From NCBI GenBank assembly GCA_902782895.1, contig CACZPA010000252.1, forward strand, positions 1-6,692: a stretch of 6,692 nucleotides of DNA, read 5' to 3'. Shown here piece after piece: positions 1 through 5,935 of the stretch. The notes under the pieces are model-generated. The model made no database searches, had not been told where the DNA came from, and was given only the letters and a program-made list of their open reading frames with translations. The DNA is from an uncultured Eubacteriales bacterium. GTDB taxonomy: Bacteria; Bacillota; Clostridia; Lachnospirales; Bianqueaceae. Position numbers and translations under genes: made by a program. How positions within the stretch are numbered: the stretch's first letter is position 1; every line of letters starts with the position of its first letter.

Positions 1-10
1 CTCTTCTCAT
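1..10 (-). CDS. Start of an unidentified downstream gene (runs off the left edge)
   Basis: Three codons are visible, ATG AGA AGA (Met-Arg-Arg), before the window ends. The ATG overlaps the mgsA-like stop codon in an ATGA arrangement, the same coupling seen at two other junctions in this operon. A good ribosome binding site, AAGGAG, sits 7 nt upstream (complement of 18-23), stronger than the one in front of the mgsA-like gene itself. Site and overlap together make a real start likely. The product cannot be identified from three codons. In related Clostridia the gene after rodA-mgsA is often a B12-binding-type radical SAM protein, but that is only a guess from context. Confidence 0.55.
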
Positions 11-420
11 ACAGTGTCTCCTTGTGTCTTTTTGTGTACGTCCCGCCAGTCCAGAAGGCCGGAACTGAGGCCCAGCAGCAGAATCTCTGCGCCTGCGAGA
101 TTGGTCGCGATCGGGATATTCTGCTGATCGCACAGATTTATAATGTTCAGGAACTCAGCGTTAAACGCGAAATCTCCCGGTTCATGGAAAAGTATCACCA
201 TATCGAGCTCGTTGGAGATGATCTGTGAGGCGATCTGACACAGGCCGCCGAGAGGTCCGGGCAGATAACGGTTTATCGTCAGATCTGTCACCTCTTCGAT
301 CGCACGGGCAGTTGTCGCCGTCCCGTGCAGGACATGCTCCTTGAGGATCGGCCGATAGGCGATGCAGAGATTCTGCATCAGCGATTTCTTGTTATTATGG
401 GCTGCCAATGCGATATTCAT
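7..420 (-). CDS. mgsA: Methylglyoxal synthase-family protein with a degenerate active site
   Basis: 137 residues, the same length as Bacillus MgsA as I recall it. True MgsA converts dihydroxyacetone phosphate to methylglyoxal and phosphate in the cytoplasm. Family signatures visible are the N-terminal strand NIALAAH (2-8), the phosphate-loop relic TATT (34-37), GPLGG (55-59), NIPIATN (101-107) and a C-terminal GLLDWRD (121-127). The active site is damaged. The loop family members write as GGDQQ is GGLCQ, so the catalytic Asp (Asp71 in E. coli) is Leu60. The HD pair near the N-terminus is His8-Asn9. The Ser before GPxGG is Pro54. The segment usually written DPLxxxPHxPDV is EPGDFAFNAEFL (80-91), one residue shorter, with the His not clearly kept and the Asp replaced by Glu at best. 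The frame is otherwise intact. The start overlaps the rodA stop (ATGA), with only a weak GCGAGG site 8 nt upstream, so translation is probably coupled to rodA. The family call is secure; enzymatic activity is doubtful, and the symbol marks homology only. Confidence 0.85.
   Translation of the reverse strand: MNIALAAHNNKKSLMQNLCIAYRPILKEHVLHGTATTARAIEEVTDLTINRYLPGPLGGLCQIASQIISNELDMVILFHEPGDFAFNAEFLNIINLCDQQNIPIATNLAGAEILLLGLSSGLLDWRDVHKKTQGDTV
18..23 (-). promoter_or_regulatory. Ribosome binding site for the downstream gene
   Basis: The minus strand reads AAGGAG followed by 7 nt and then ATG at 10-8. It lies inside the last codons of the mgsA-like gene. It is the main evidence that another gene begins here. 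Confidence 0.55.
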
Positions 421-1607
421 AAGGAAAACCTCGCTGTATCCCGGTCAGAGACCTGATAGATCAGATCCTGCCTTTTCGCGGACGCATAGACCTGCATGAC
501 CATTCCTATGCCGATCAGGGAGGAAAGCAGCGAACTCATTCCATAGCTCATGAACGGCAGCGGAATACCGGTATTCGGCAGGATCGCGGTATTTACACCG
601 ATATGAATAGCGGACTGAAGCGCGATCCAGGTGCCGACGCCCGCGCAGACCAGCTTGCCGTAGAGATCTTTGGCGTGCAGGCCGATATACAGGATCCTCC
701 AGACGATAAAGGCAAGCAGCATAAAATAGATGCTGCAGCCGATAAAGCCAAGCTCCTCTCCGAGGATACCGAAGATGAAATCCGTCATCGGTACGGGAAT
801 CATTCCGCTTGAATTGGAGAGGCCGACGCCGGTCAGTCCGCCGGAACTGATGGCGTATTGGGATTTTAAGGTCTGATAAGCATAGTTCTGCGCGTATTTC
901 TCCGGCTCAAAGAAAGCCCAGATACGGGTCGCCTGGTATTCGGACAGAATACGGGGCCCTGTCGGGTTATAGGCGTCGGACAGGATAATGTAGATTGCCG
1001 CTCCTCCGATCACAAGGGCCAGAACGATGTATTTCCAGTCCAGACCGCTCGCAAACAGGATGACGGCCGCGATCGAGAAAACGACAATCGTTGTGGACAG
1101 ATCGGGTTCCCGCAGGATCAGAAGCAGCGGAACACCGACGATCATCGCGTACAGGATAAGATTCGGGAAATAATTGATCCTTTCGCTATGTGTTTCACAG
1201 AAACGGGCCAGAACCAGGATCAGGAAGAATTTGGCAAATTCGGACGGCTGCAAGGTATATCCGCCGAAGAACGGAATCCACCGGCGTACGCCCTCCTCTC
1301 CTTCCGTACCGCTGCCGACGCCGATCGCGAGAACCGCGACCAGAAGCAGTATCATAAAGATATAGGCAGGTACCGTCAGGAAATTCAGCAGCTCTTTGCT
1401 CAAGAATGTGATGATCAGGAGGATTACGAGTCCGACGATCAGACCGAGCAGCTGTTTGCGCATGATCGGGCCAAGACTCAGATGCTCCAGAGAGATCTCT
1501 CTGCCGCCGGCCGAACCGATCATGATAATGCCGAAAGAAACCGTAACAATAACCGCGATCAATAGCGGAAAATCAATACGCGCGGCTATCTGAGAGCTTT
1601 TTTTCAT
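417..1607 (-). CDS. rodA: SEDS-family peptidoglycan glycosyltransferase (RodA/FtsW type)
   Basis: 396 residues, usual for the family, with about ten hydrophobic segments starting near residue 13. SEDS proteins polymerise lipid II into glycan strands in the membrane and work with a class B PBP, here the PBP2 encoded just upstream. Visible motifs are LQPSEFAK (119-126), an EPDLSTT segment (167-173) matching the usual QPDLGTA, YQATRIWAF (224-232), the catalytic loop TDFIFGILGEELG (275-287) with the presumed catalytic Asp276, and PLPFMSYG (349-356) near the end. Two positions differ from common forms: the PE before the catalytic loop reads PVP (271-273), and SYGG reads SYGM. Pairing with mreBCD and PBP2 favours RodA over FtsW. 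The start is chosen because a near-perfect AAAGGAGG lies 8 nt upstream. The stop overlaps the next gene by 4 nt. The 35-nt gap to mrdA is where minCDE often sits in related genomes. Confidence 0.93.
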   Translation of the reverse strand: MKKSSQIAARIDFPLLIAVIVTVSFGIIMIGSAGGREISLEHLSLGPIMRKQLLGLIVGLVILLIITFLSKELLNFLTVPAYIFMILLLVAVLAIGVGSGTEGEEGVRRWIPFFGGYTLQPSEFAKFFLILVLARFCETHSERINYFPNLILYAMIVGVPLLLILREPDLSTTIVVFSIAAVILFASGLDWKYIVLALVIGGAAIYIILSDAYNPTGPRILSEYQATRIWAFFEPEKYAQNYAYQTLKSQYAISSGGLTGVGLSNSSGMIPVPMTDFIFGILGEELGFIGCSIYFMLLAFIVWRILYIGLHAKDLYGKLVCAGVGTWIALQSAIHIGVNTAILPNTGIPLPFMSYGMSSLLSSLIGIGMVMQVYASAKRQDLIYQVSDRDTARFSL

Positions 1608-1615
1608 ACAGAGAT

Positions 1616-1623
1616 CCTCCTTT
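1616..1623 (-). promoter_or_regulatory. Strong ribosome binding site of rodA
   Basis: The minus strand reads AAAGGAGG, 8 nt before the rodA ATG, in the 35-nt gap after mrdA. It is the strongest site in the window and allows rodA to be translated independently of the genes before it. The rest of the gap shows neither a hairpin nor a T-run. Confidence 0.8.
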
Positions 1624-1642
1624 CCGCAAAGTCTTGAAATCC

Positions 1643-4420
1643 TTATTCGAATGCGGCCAGCTCCGCCTCATCGATGACGCTGGCTTCGGCGATCTCGATG
1701 GAATAATAATACTGAGTCAGATCAACGAAGGTGCGGACCGCGGCGACGGAGTTGCCGCCGAAAGGAATCGTGACGGTTATCGTGATATCCGGGTTGTCAA
1801 CATCGACATATCCTGTAAACAGAGCATGGTCCGGCCGGTCGTTATACTCCTGCGCCGTACCGGTCTTGCCGGCAACAGTAAGCCCGCTACCGTTCATGAA
1901 GACCTGCAGATTGGGATAATTCTGCGCCATCTGTATCATGCCTTGCTTTACAACGGAAAACGTATAGAGAGAAACATCCGCGTCATGATCCTTTACAGGA
2001 ACGGTTTTCATTACAACATCGCCCTTGTAGTCAAGAATGCGGTCTACAACATAGAGATTCATAACGTCTCCGTTATTCGCGATCGTACAGGTGTAACGGT
2101 TGATATTGGCGGTTGTGAAGGAATTGGTGCCCTGCCCGATCGCGCTACGGATCGCGTCCTGTGTGGATGTATGCGGCTCCGCCTCGGAGAGCTCGATGCC
2201 TGTCTTTGTCGCGAGCCCGAGATCTACCGCGTAGGAAGCCAGCTTGCGCAGACCGGTCGCGTCCTCGTAATCATACTCTTCAACCGGCTCGCAGAGCCTG
2301 TAGCCCAGTGTGTAGAAGAAATAGTTACAGGATTCCTGGATCGCTTCTACAATATTGATATCACCGTGGCTCCAGGTACGGAAACACGTCGGCTTATCCG
2401 CGCTGTGTACGTACTCAAAACGATAATCATCGTAGATCGTCTCGCCTTCCGTAACGACACCGCATTCCAGAGCGGTAATGGAAGTGCAGAGCTTATACGT
2501 GGAACCGGGAGCGCGGTCCTCTTCCAGCGCACGGAAAATCAGCGGAGAGGAAGCGTCTTCCATCATCGCCTGATTGTAATCCGCGTCCTGTGTGAAGCGG
2601 TTATTGTCATAGGAAGGATAGCTGGCGATCGCAAGGACTTCGCCCGTATCGGTATCCGTAATGACGGTACTGGCGCTGCATGGATCGAGATGGATCGCGG
2701 AAGGAGAAAGCTCGTCGGACTGGATCTTGAGGATCAGACATTCTTCGGAATTGATACCGCCGTTCTCCAGCCGGGTGCGGGAACCGTCCCCGTTCGACAG
2801 CTCCCCGAGGTCATACATAAGCAGCAAAAACTCACGTGTCCCATAGAGCCCGTCCTGCAGGATGAAGCCGCTCACGATGCGCTGATAGCTTTCGCTTTCC
2901 GCAAGGGATGCAAGTTCCTGATTGATCAGCTCCGGGAAAACGACATTCATATCCATCTCGTGCTCGAGTCCAAGCTGCTCCAGATCGACGTAATTGCTGT
3001 AAATACAGTACTCCAGAAACTCATGCGCGCTCTTCTGCCCTGCTTTGTACTGCTCATAGAAGATGCCGGAATTCCGGTAATCGGAGGATAGAATGCCCTC
3101 CGCGTCACGCATGGTTTCGATCCAGGTATTATAGATCTCCATCAGTTCGTCGTCGTAATCGGCGATCAGATAGGAGGGATCCATGACTGCTCCGCGCAGC
3201 TCATTGAGAATCGCTGAGCTTTTCGCGTCATAGACTTTACGGAAGGAATCGGCATAGGGAGAAGGAGAATCGAAGATATCCTGCGGATGCACAGCGCCGT
3301 TGTTGACAAGGGATACCAGTACATCGACTGCGGAATACTCGGAACCGTTCTCACCGGAAACGCCTGTGATTTTCTCGATGAGAAGCGTCTTCACGTTCTC
3401 ACGGAGTATATTGTATACGGCGTTCTGCATGTCCTTATCCAGCGTCAGATAGACGGAATTGCCCATGGTCGGCTCTTGCTTGACGGTACGGGAGATCTCC
3501 TCGTCCGTCAGCCTGCTGTAGGTGACTTCGATCCGTCCCTGGCTGCCCCGCAGATTGGATTCATATACAGCCTCCAGTCCGTCCCGGCCGATCCTGTCAT
3601 CCACACCGTATCCGCGCTCCTGGTATTCCTTCAGAGACGTCTCCGGTATACCGCCCATGTATCCGAGAATGTGCGAGAAAGCCTCTCCCTCCGGATAATA
3701 ACGGCTTTCAACGGTCTGGCAGGAGAATCCGGGATAATCCTGCTGCTGCTCGCGGATCGTTACACGGAATTCCTCCGGCAGGCGCGAAGCGACATGGATC
3801 AGATTCTCGGTCGTAAAGCGATTGATATAGATCGCATATCGTAGCCGCATGATTTCGAGCATTTCTTCGGTCGAATACGCGTCAGCGGGGATCTCAAAGA
3901 GCGTATCCCGCATATAATCAAAAGCTTCCTGCGCTTCTGTCCTCTTCTCCGCGGCCGTCAGATCAATACTGGATTTGCTGTAGATCTCCGCGAGGAAAAG
4001 AATCCGCAGCGCAGCGTTGTTTTTATATTCTGAAGTATAGCGGATGCCGTGAACCGCGTCATATTCGATCGCGAAAGGCAGATCCGTCGTGACGGAGTAC
4101 TTGGCCAGAAGCGTGGAAATACGGTGGCAAAGCCCGTTCAGATCCTTCGGAGTGTCGGAAGAATCATAATATAAAGACCAGGTATAGACATTTCCAGCGA
4201 GGATGCGGCCGTAACGGTCATAGATCTCGCCCCGTGTCCCCTGTGTCGTAATGGTCGAGGTATAGGTGTCGGGTTCCGATGAAATGTAATGCTCCTGGTC
4301 GACGACCTGCATAATAAACAGATGCCGCCACAGCAGGAAGAGCAATACGGCAAAAATAACGCTGAGAATAACGATTCGATTGGAAAAGAATTCACGGATA
4401 CGGCGAAGCAGTTCTCTCAT
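1643..4420 (-). CDS. mrdA: Penicillin-binding protein 2, class B transpeptidase, extended form
   Basis: 925 residues, against roughly 600-700 for typical PBP2. It cross-links stem peptides in new lateral wall as partner of the SEDS protein encoded next. In order: a short basic cytoplasmic tail, one membrane anchor (about 15-40), the pedestal with the class B motif TRGEIYDRYGRILAGN (62-77), a further pedestal part with YYPEGEAFSHILGYMG (241-256) and a conserved IGRDGLE stretch (277-283), then LTLDKDMQ (325-332). The transpeptidase domain resumes at about 583, with TGEVLAIASYPSYD (592-605). Its three active-site motifs are complete: SxxK as STYK (640-643, nucleophile Ser640), SxN as SCN (697-699) and KTG (852-854). 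Between about 345 and 577 lies an acidic, probably helical insertion of some 230 residues. The start overlaps the mreD stop by one base (TGATG), with AGGAGG 12 nt upstream. Identity is secure. I believe long PBP2s of this kind recur in Lachnospiraceae, so the insertion is probably a lineage trait. Confidence 0.95.
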   Translation of the reverse strand: MRELLRRIREFFSNRIVILSVIFAVLLFLLWRHLFIMQVVDQEHYISSEPDTYTSTITTQGTRGEIYDRYGRILAGNVYTWSLYYDSSDTPKDLNGLCHRISTLLAKYSVTTDLPFAIEYDAVHGIRYTSEYKNNAALRILFLAEIYSKSSIDLTAAEKRTEAQEAFDYMRDTLFEIPADAYSTEEMLEIMRLRYAIYINRFTTENLIHVASRLPEEFRVTIREQQQDYPGFSCQTVESRYYPEGEAFSHILGYMGGIPETSLKEYQERGYGVDDRIGRDGLEAVYESNLRGSQGRIEVTYSRLTDEEISRTVKQEPTMGNSVYLTLDKDMQNAVYNILRENVKTLLIEKITGVSGENGSEYSAVDVLVSLVNNGAVHPQDIFDSPSPYADSFRKVYDAKSSAILNELRGAVMDPSYLIADYDDELMEIYNTWIETMRDAEGILSSDYRNSGIFYEQYKAGQKSAHEFLEYCIYSNYVDLEQLGLEHEMDMNVVFPELINQELASLAESESYQRIVSGFILQDGLYGTREFLLLMYDLGELSNGDGSRTRLENGGINSEECLILKIQSDELSPSAIHLDPCSASTVITDTDTGEVLAIASYPSYDNNRFTQDADYNQAMMEDASSPLIFRALEEDRAPGSTYKLCTSITALECGVVTEGETIYDDYRFEYVHSADKPTCFRTWSHGDINIVEAIQESCNYFFYTLGYRLCEPVEEYDYEDATGLRKLASYAVDLGLATKTGIELSEAEPHTSTQDAIRSAIGQGTNSFTTANINRYTCTIANNGDVMNLYVVDRILDYKGDVVMKTVPVKDHDADVSLYTFSVVKQGMIQMAQNYPNLQVFMNGSGLTVAGKTGTAQEYNDRPDHALFTGYVDVDNPDITITVTIPFGGNSVAAVRTFVDLTQYYYSIEIAEASVIDEAELAAFE

Positions 4421-4980
4421 CAGATATCTGCGCCTCCTGCTTCAGCCGGCATGGCGGCGTTCTCCTCCAGACGGCGCTTCTTCTCTTCTCTGCGGTCGGA
4501 CAGCCAGCATAGCCAGCGGGTCAGGAGATAGACAGGGATCGAAGCGATCGTCGTATAGACGAGCTCCGGCAGTATCCTGCGGGTCAGGTAAAAAGAGACC
4601 TGGATCCGTCCCTGCAGATAGTGCAGGAACAGATAACAGATCAGACAGAAAGCAAAATCAAATAAAGCCGTGATCATAACGGAAAGCAGCAGATTGTTCT
4701 GATCAAAGCGGTTCTTGAACATGCCGGCGATATATCCGACCAGGAAAAAGACAAGCGTAAAGAATCCGATGATCCGCATGAACATCAGATCCTGTACAAG
4801 TCCGATGAAAAGTCCAAGCCGTCCGCCCGTGCCGCTGCCTAGTAGCAGCGCACTGCTGACGACCAGACACAGGGAAAGATTCGGAACGATCCCGTAGATC
4901 TCAATACGATGCAGAATGCTGGATTCCATGCAGATAATCAGAAACGCGAGGATACCCAGTATCAGTCCTTTGCGGTTCAT
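4420..4980 (-). CDS. mreD: Rod shape-determining membrane protein MreD
   Basis: 186 residues, usual for MreD, and mostly hydrophobic with about five or six membrane segments (roughly 5-24, 33-50, 54-66, 71-88, 98-121, 137-160). The middle GRLGLFIGLVQDLMF (53-67) matches the family pattern of a glycine-rich helix followed by GLxxDLxxG, and a GY pair follows at 82-83. MreD is an integral membrane partner of MreC in the elongasome; its exact role is not settled. The C-terminus (161-186) is a charged cytoplasmic tail (SDRREEKKRR, then an Ala- and Glu-rich end). MreD sequences are poorly conserved, so the call rests equally on position between mreC and mrdA. The start overlaps the mreC stop by 4 nt (ATGA), with AGGAGG 10 nt upstream. 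The stop shares one base with the mrdA start. Confidence 0.9.
   Translation of the reverse strand: MNRKGLILGILAFLIICMESSILHRIEIYGIVPNLSLCLVVSSALLLGSGTGGRLGLFIGLVQDLMFMRIIGFFTLVFFLVGYIAGMFKNRFDQNNLLLSVMITALFDFAFCLICYLFLHYLQGRIQVSFYLTRRILPELVYTTIASIPVYLLTRWLCWLSDRREEKKRRLEENAAMPAEAGGADI
4433..4438 (-). promoter_or_regulatory. Ribosome binding site of mrdA
   Basis: AGGAGG on the minus strand, inside the 3' end of mreD, 12 nt before the mrdA ATG. The spacing is long, but the TGATG junction should also allow restart by ribosomes finishing mreD. Confidence 0.65.
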
Positions 4981-5921
4981 GGCTCGGAATCCTCCTGCAG
5001 CGGCAGGCTGTCCGTTATAATCAGTACCGTGCTGGCATCCCGTATTCTGGCGTATGGCTCGACGTACGCGATTCCGGTAACGCCGTCGCCCTTCTCGCGG
5101 ATCTGGGTAATGATACCGATGCGGATACCGGGCGGATAGACGGTGCTGAGTGAAGATGTAACGACCTCGTCTCCGACCGCGATATCGGTCTCGTCCATGA
5201 CAAATTCGATCTTGCAGAGGTTCTCCTGCTGCAGATCCTCCGCTCCGGACACGCCGACGCGGTCTCCGCTGCGCAGGATTTCGGCATAGATGTAACTGTC
5301 AGAGGAAAGCAGGGTCATGATCTCGGACTGATGATAGGACACGGTACGGATACAGCCAAGCAGTCCTCCGCCGGAAAGCACGGGATAATAGGCCTGCATG
5401 CCTTCGGAAGAGCCTTTATTGATCATGAAAGCATCCATCCAGTTGCCCGGCGAGACGGAGATGATCTCCGCGCCGGTCTTCGGATAGTCTGCATAATTGT
5501 TATCGAGTTCGTATAATTCTTCCAGTTCGGTCAGCTTCTCCAGCTGAACCTTCTGGACGGTGTTCTCATACTGTAAAGCCTCCAGCTGCTGATGCAGAGC
5601 CGCGTTCTCTTCTGTCAGCGCGTCGATATCACGGTTCCTCTCAGAGCTTCTGGATACAGCATTTCCGATCGCAGAGAAGCCGCGCTGGATCGGAGAGGCG
5701 ATCCGGTTCAGGAAAGAACCGGCCGGGGCCAGGTAATTGCCGATGAGGAAGGTTGTCAGGATCAGGCCAAGACAGATCAGTACAATAACAAAAATACGGG
5801 TGCGAACGGACATCCGCACCGTATTCGGCTTCTGCTCGATCTGTATGGGCTTCAGATCCCTGAGAGAGACCCGTACGAGGTCTCTCAGGGATGAATATAA
5901 AGGACGTTTATTTCTTGGCAT
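4977..5921 (-). CDS. mreC: Rod shape-determining protein MreC
   Basis: 314 residues, usual for MreC. A basic cytoplasmic tail (1-41) is followed by one membrane helix (about 42-63), a coiled coil (about 93-140, rich in Glu, Leu and Gln) and the extracytoplasmic beta-barrel domain (about 150-305). Family signatures are SPGNWMDAFMINKGSSEGM (157-175) and GDEVVTSSLSTVYPPGIRIG (250-269). MreC links the cytoplasmic MreB filament to the wall enzymes and is known to bind and activate PBP2. The cytoplasmic tail contains the peptide SLRDL twice, at 11-15 and 19-23; the DNA encoding it forms a strong inverted repeat (see the separate repeat entry). The start is the ATG 11 nt after the mreB stop, with TAAGGA 8 nt upstream overlapping that stop. 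The 3' end overlaps mreD by 4 nt. Confidence 0.95.
   Translation of the reverse strand: MPRNKRPLYSSLRDLVRVSLRDLKPIQIEQKPNTVRMSVRTRIFVIVLICLGLILTTFLIGNYLAPAGSFLNRIASPIQRGFSAIGNAVSRSSERNRDIDALTEENAALHQQLEALQYENTVQKVQLEKLTELEELYELDNNYADYPKTGAEIISVSPGNWMDAFMINKGSSEGMQAYYPVLSGGGLLGCIRTVSYHQSEIMTLLSSDSYIYAEILRSGDRVGVSGAEDLQQENLCKIEFVMDETDIAVGDEVVTSSLSTVYPPGIRIGIITQIREKGDGVTGIAYVEPYARIRDASTVLIITDSLPLQEDSEP
4991..4996 (-). promoter_or_regulatory. Ribosome binding site of mreD
   Basis: AGGAGG on the minus strand within the last codons of mreC, 10 nt before the mreD ATG. It fixes the mreD start at the ATGA overlap. Confidence 0.7.
5856..5892 (-). repeat. 12-bp perfect inverted repeat inside the 5' part of mreC
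   Basis: The arms 5856-5867 (plus strand ATCCCTGAGAGA) and 5881-5892 (TCTCTCAGGGAT) are exact reverse complements around a 13-nt centre. An alternative register with a 2-nt bulge lengthens the stem to about 14 pairs, closing on a loop of about 7 nt. In the mRNA it begins 29 nt after the first base of the mreC start codon. It coincides with the codons for the peptide SLRDLVRVSLRDL. The two SLRDL copies use different codons, so the DNA is an inverted rather than a direct repeat. No T-run follows, so it is not an intrinsic terminator. Confidence 0.8.
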
Positions 5922-5929
5922 GATGATTT

Positions 5930-5935
5930 TCCTTA
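5930..5935 (-). promoter_or_regulatory. Ribosome binding site of mreC overlapping the mreB stop
   Basis: The minus strand reads TAAGGA, whose TAA is the mreB stop codon, followed by 8 nt and the mreC ATG. Ribosomes ending mreB therefore sit on the mreC initiation site. Confidence 0.65.

Noticed and set aside
160..243. Possible sequencing frameshifts explaining the altered mgsA active site
   Set aside because: The frame stays aligned to the family before, between and after the altered positions, and no single-base shift turns GGC CTG TGT CAG into a GDQQ-like loop. The changes look like true substitutions plus one in-frame codon loss.
1188..1565. A 125-codon open frame on the plus strand, antisense to rodA
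   Set aside because: The product is rich in Arg, Asp and Gln, as expected when membrane-helix codons are read in reverse; no ribosome binding site.
1634..3091. A 485-codon open frame on the plus strand, antisense to mrdA
   Set aside because: It starts with TTG without a ribosome binding site, its product has no recognisable domain, and it lies wholly opposite a gene with clear PBP2 motifs. The codon bias of mrdA leaves the opposite strand free of stops.
3287..3844. A 185-codon open frame on the plus strand, antisense to mrdA
   Set aside because: It is a shadow of the PBP2 pedestal region with no start signal and no family resemblance.
4829..4853. Imperfect GC-rich inverted repeat in mreD around CGCTGC / GCAGCG
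   Set aside because: Only 6 bp are perfect, there is no T-run, and codon use for Gly, Ser and Ala explains it.
5703..5722. 7-bp perfect inverted repeat (CCGGTTC / GAACCGG, 6-nt loop) in mreC, considered as a terminator
   Set aside because: No T-run follows on the minus strand, and it lies in well-conserved mreC coding sequence, so it is most likely chance.
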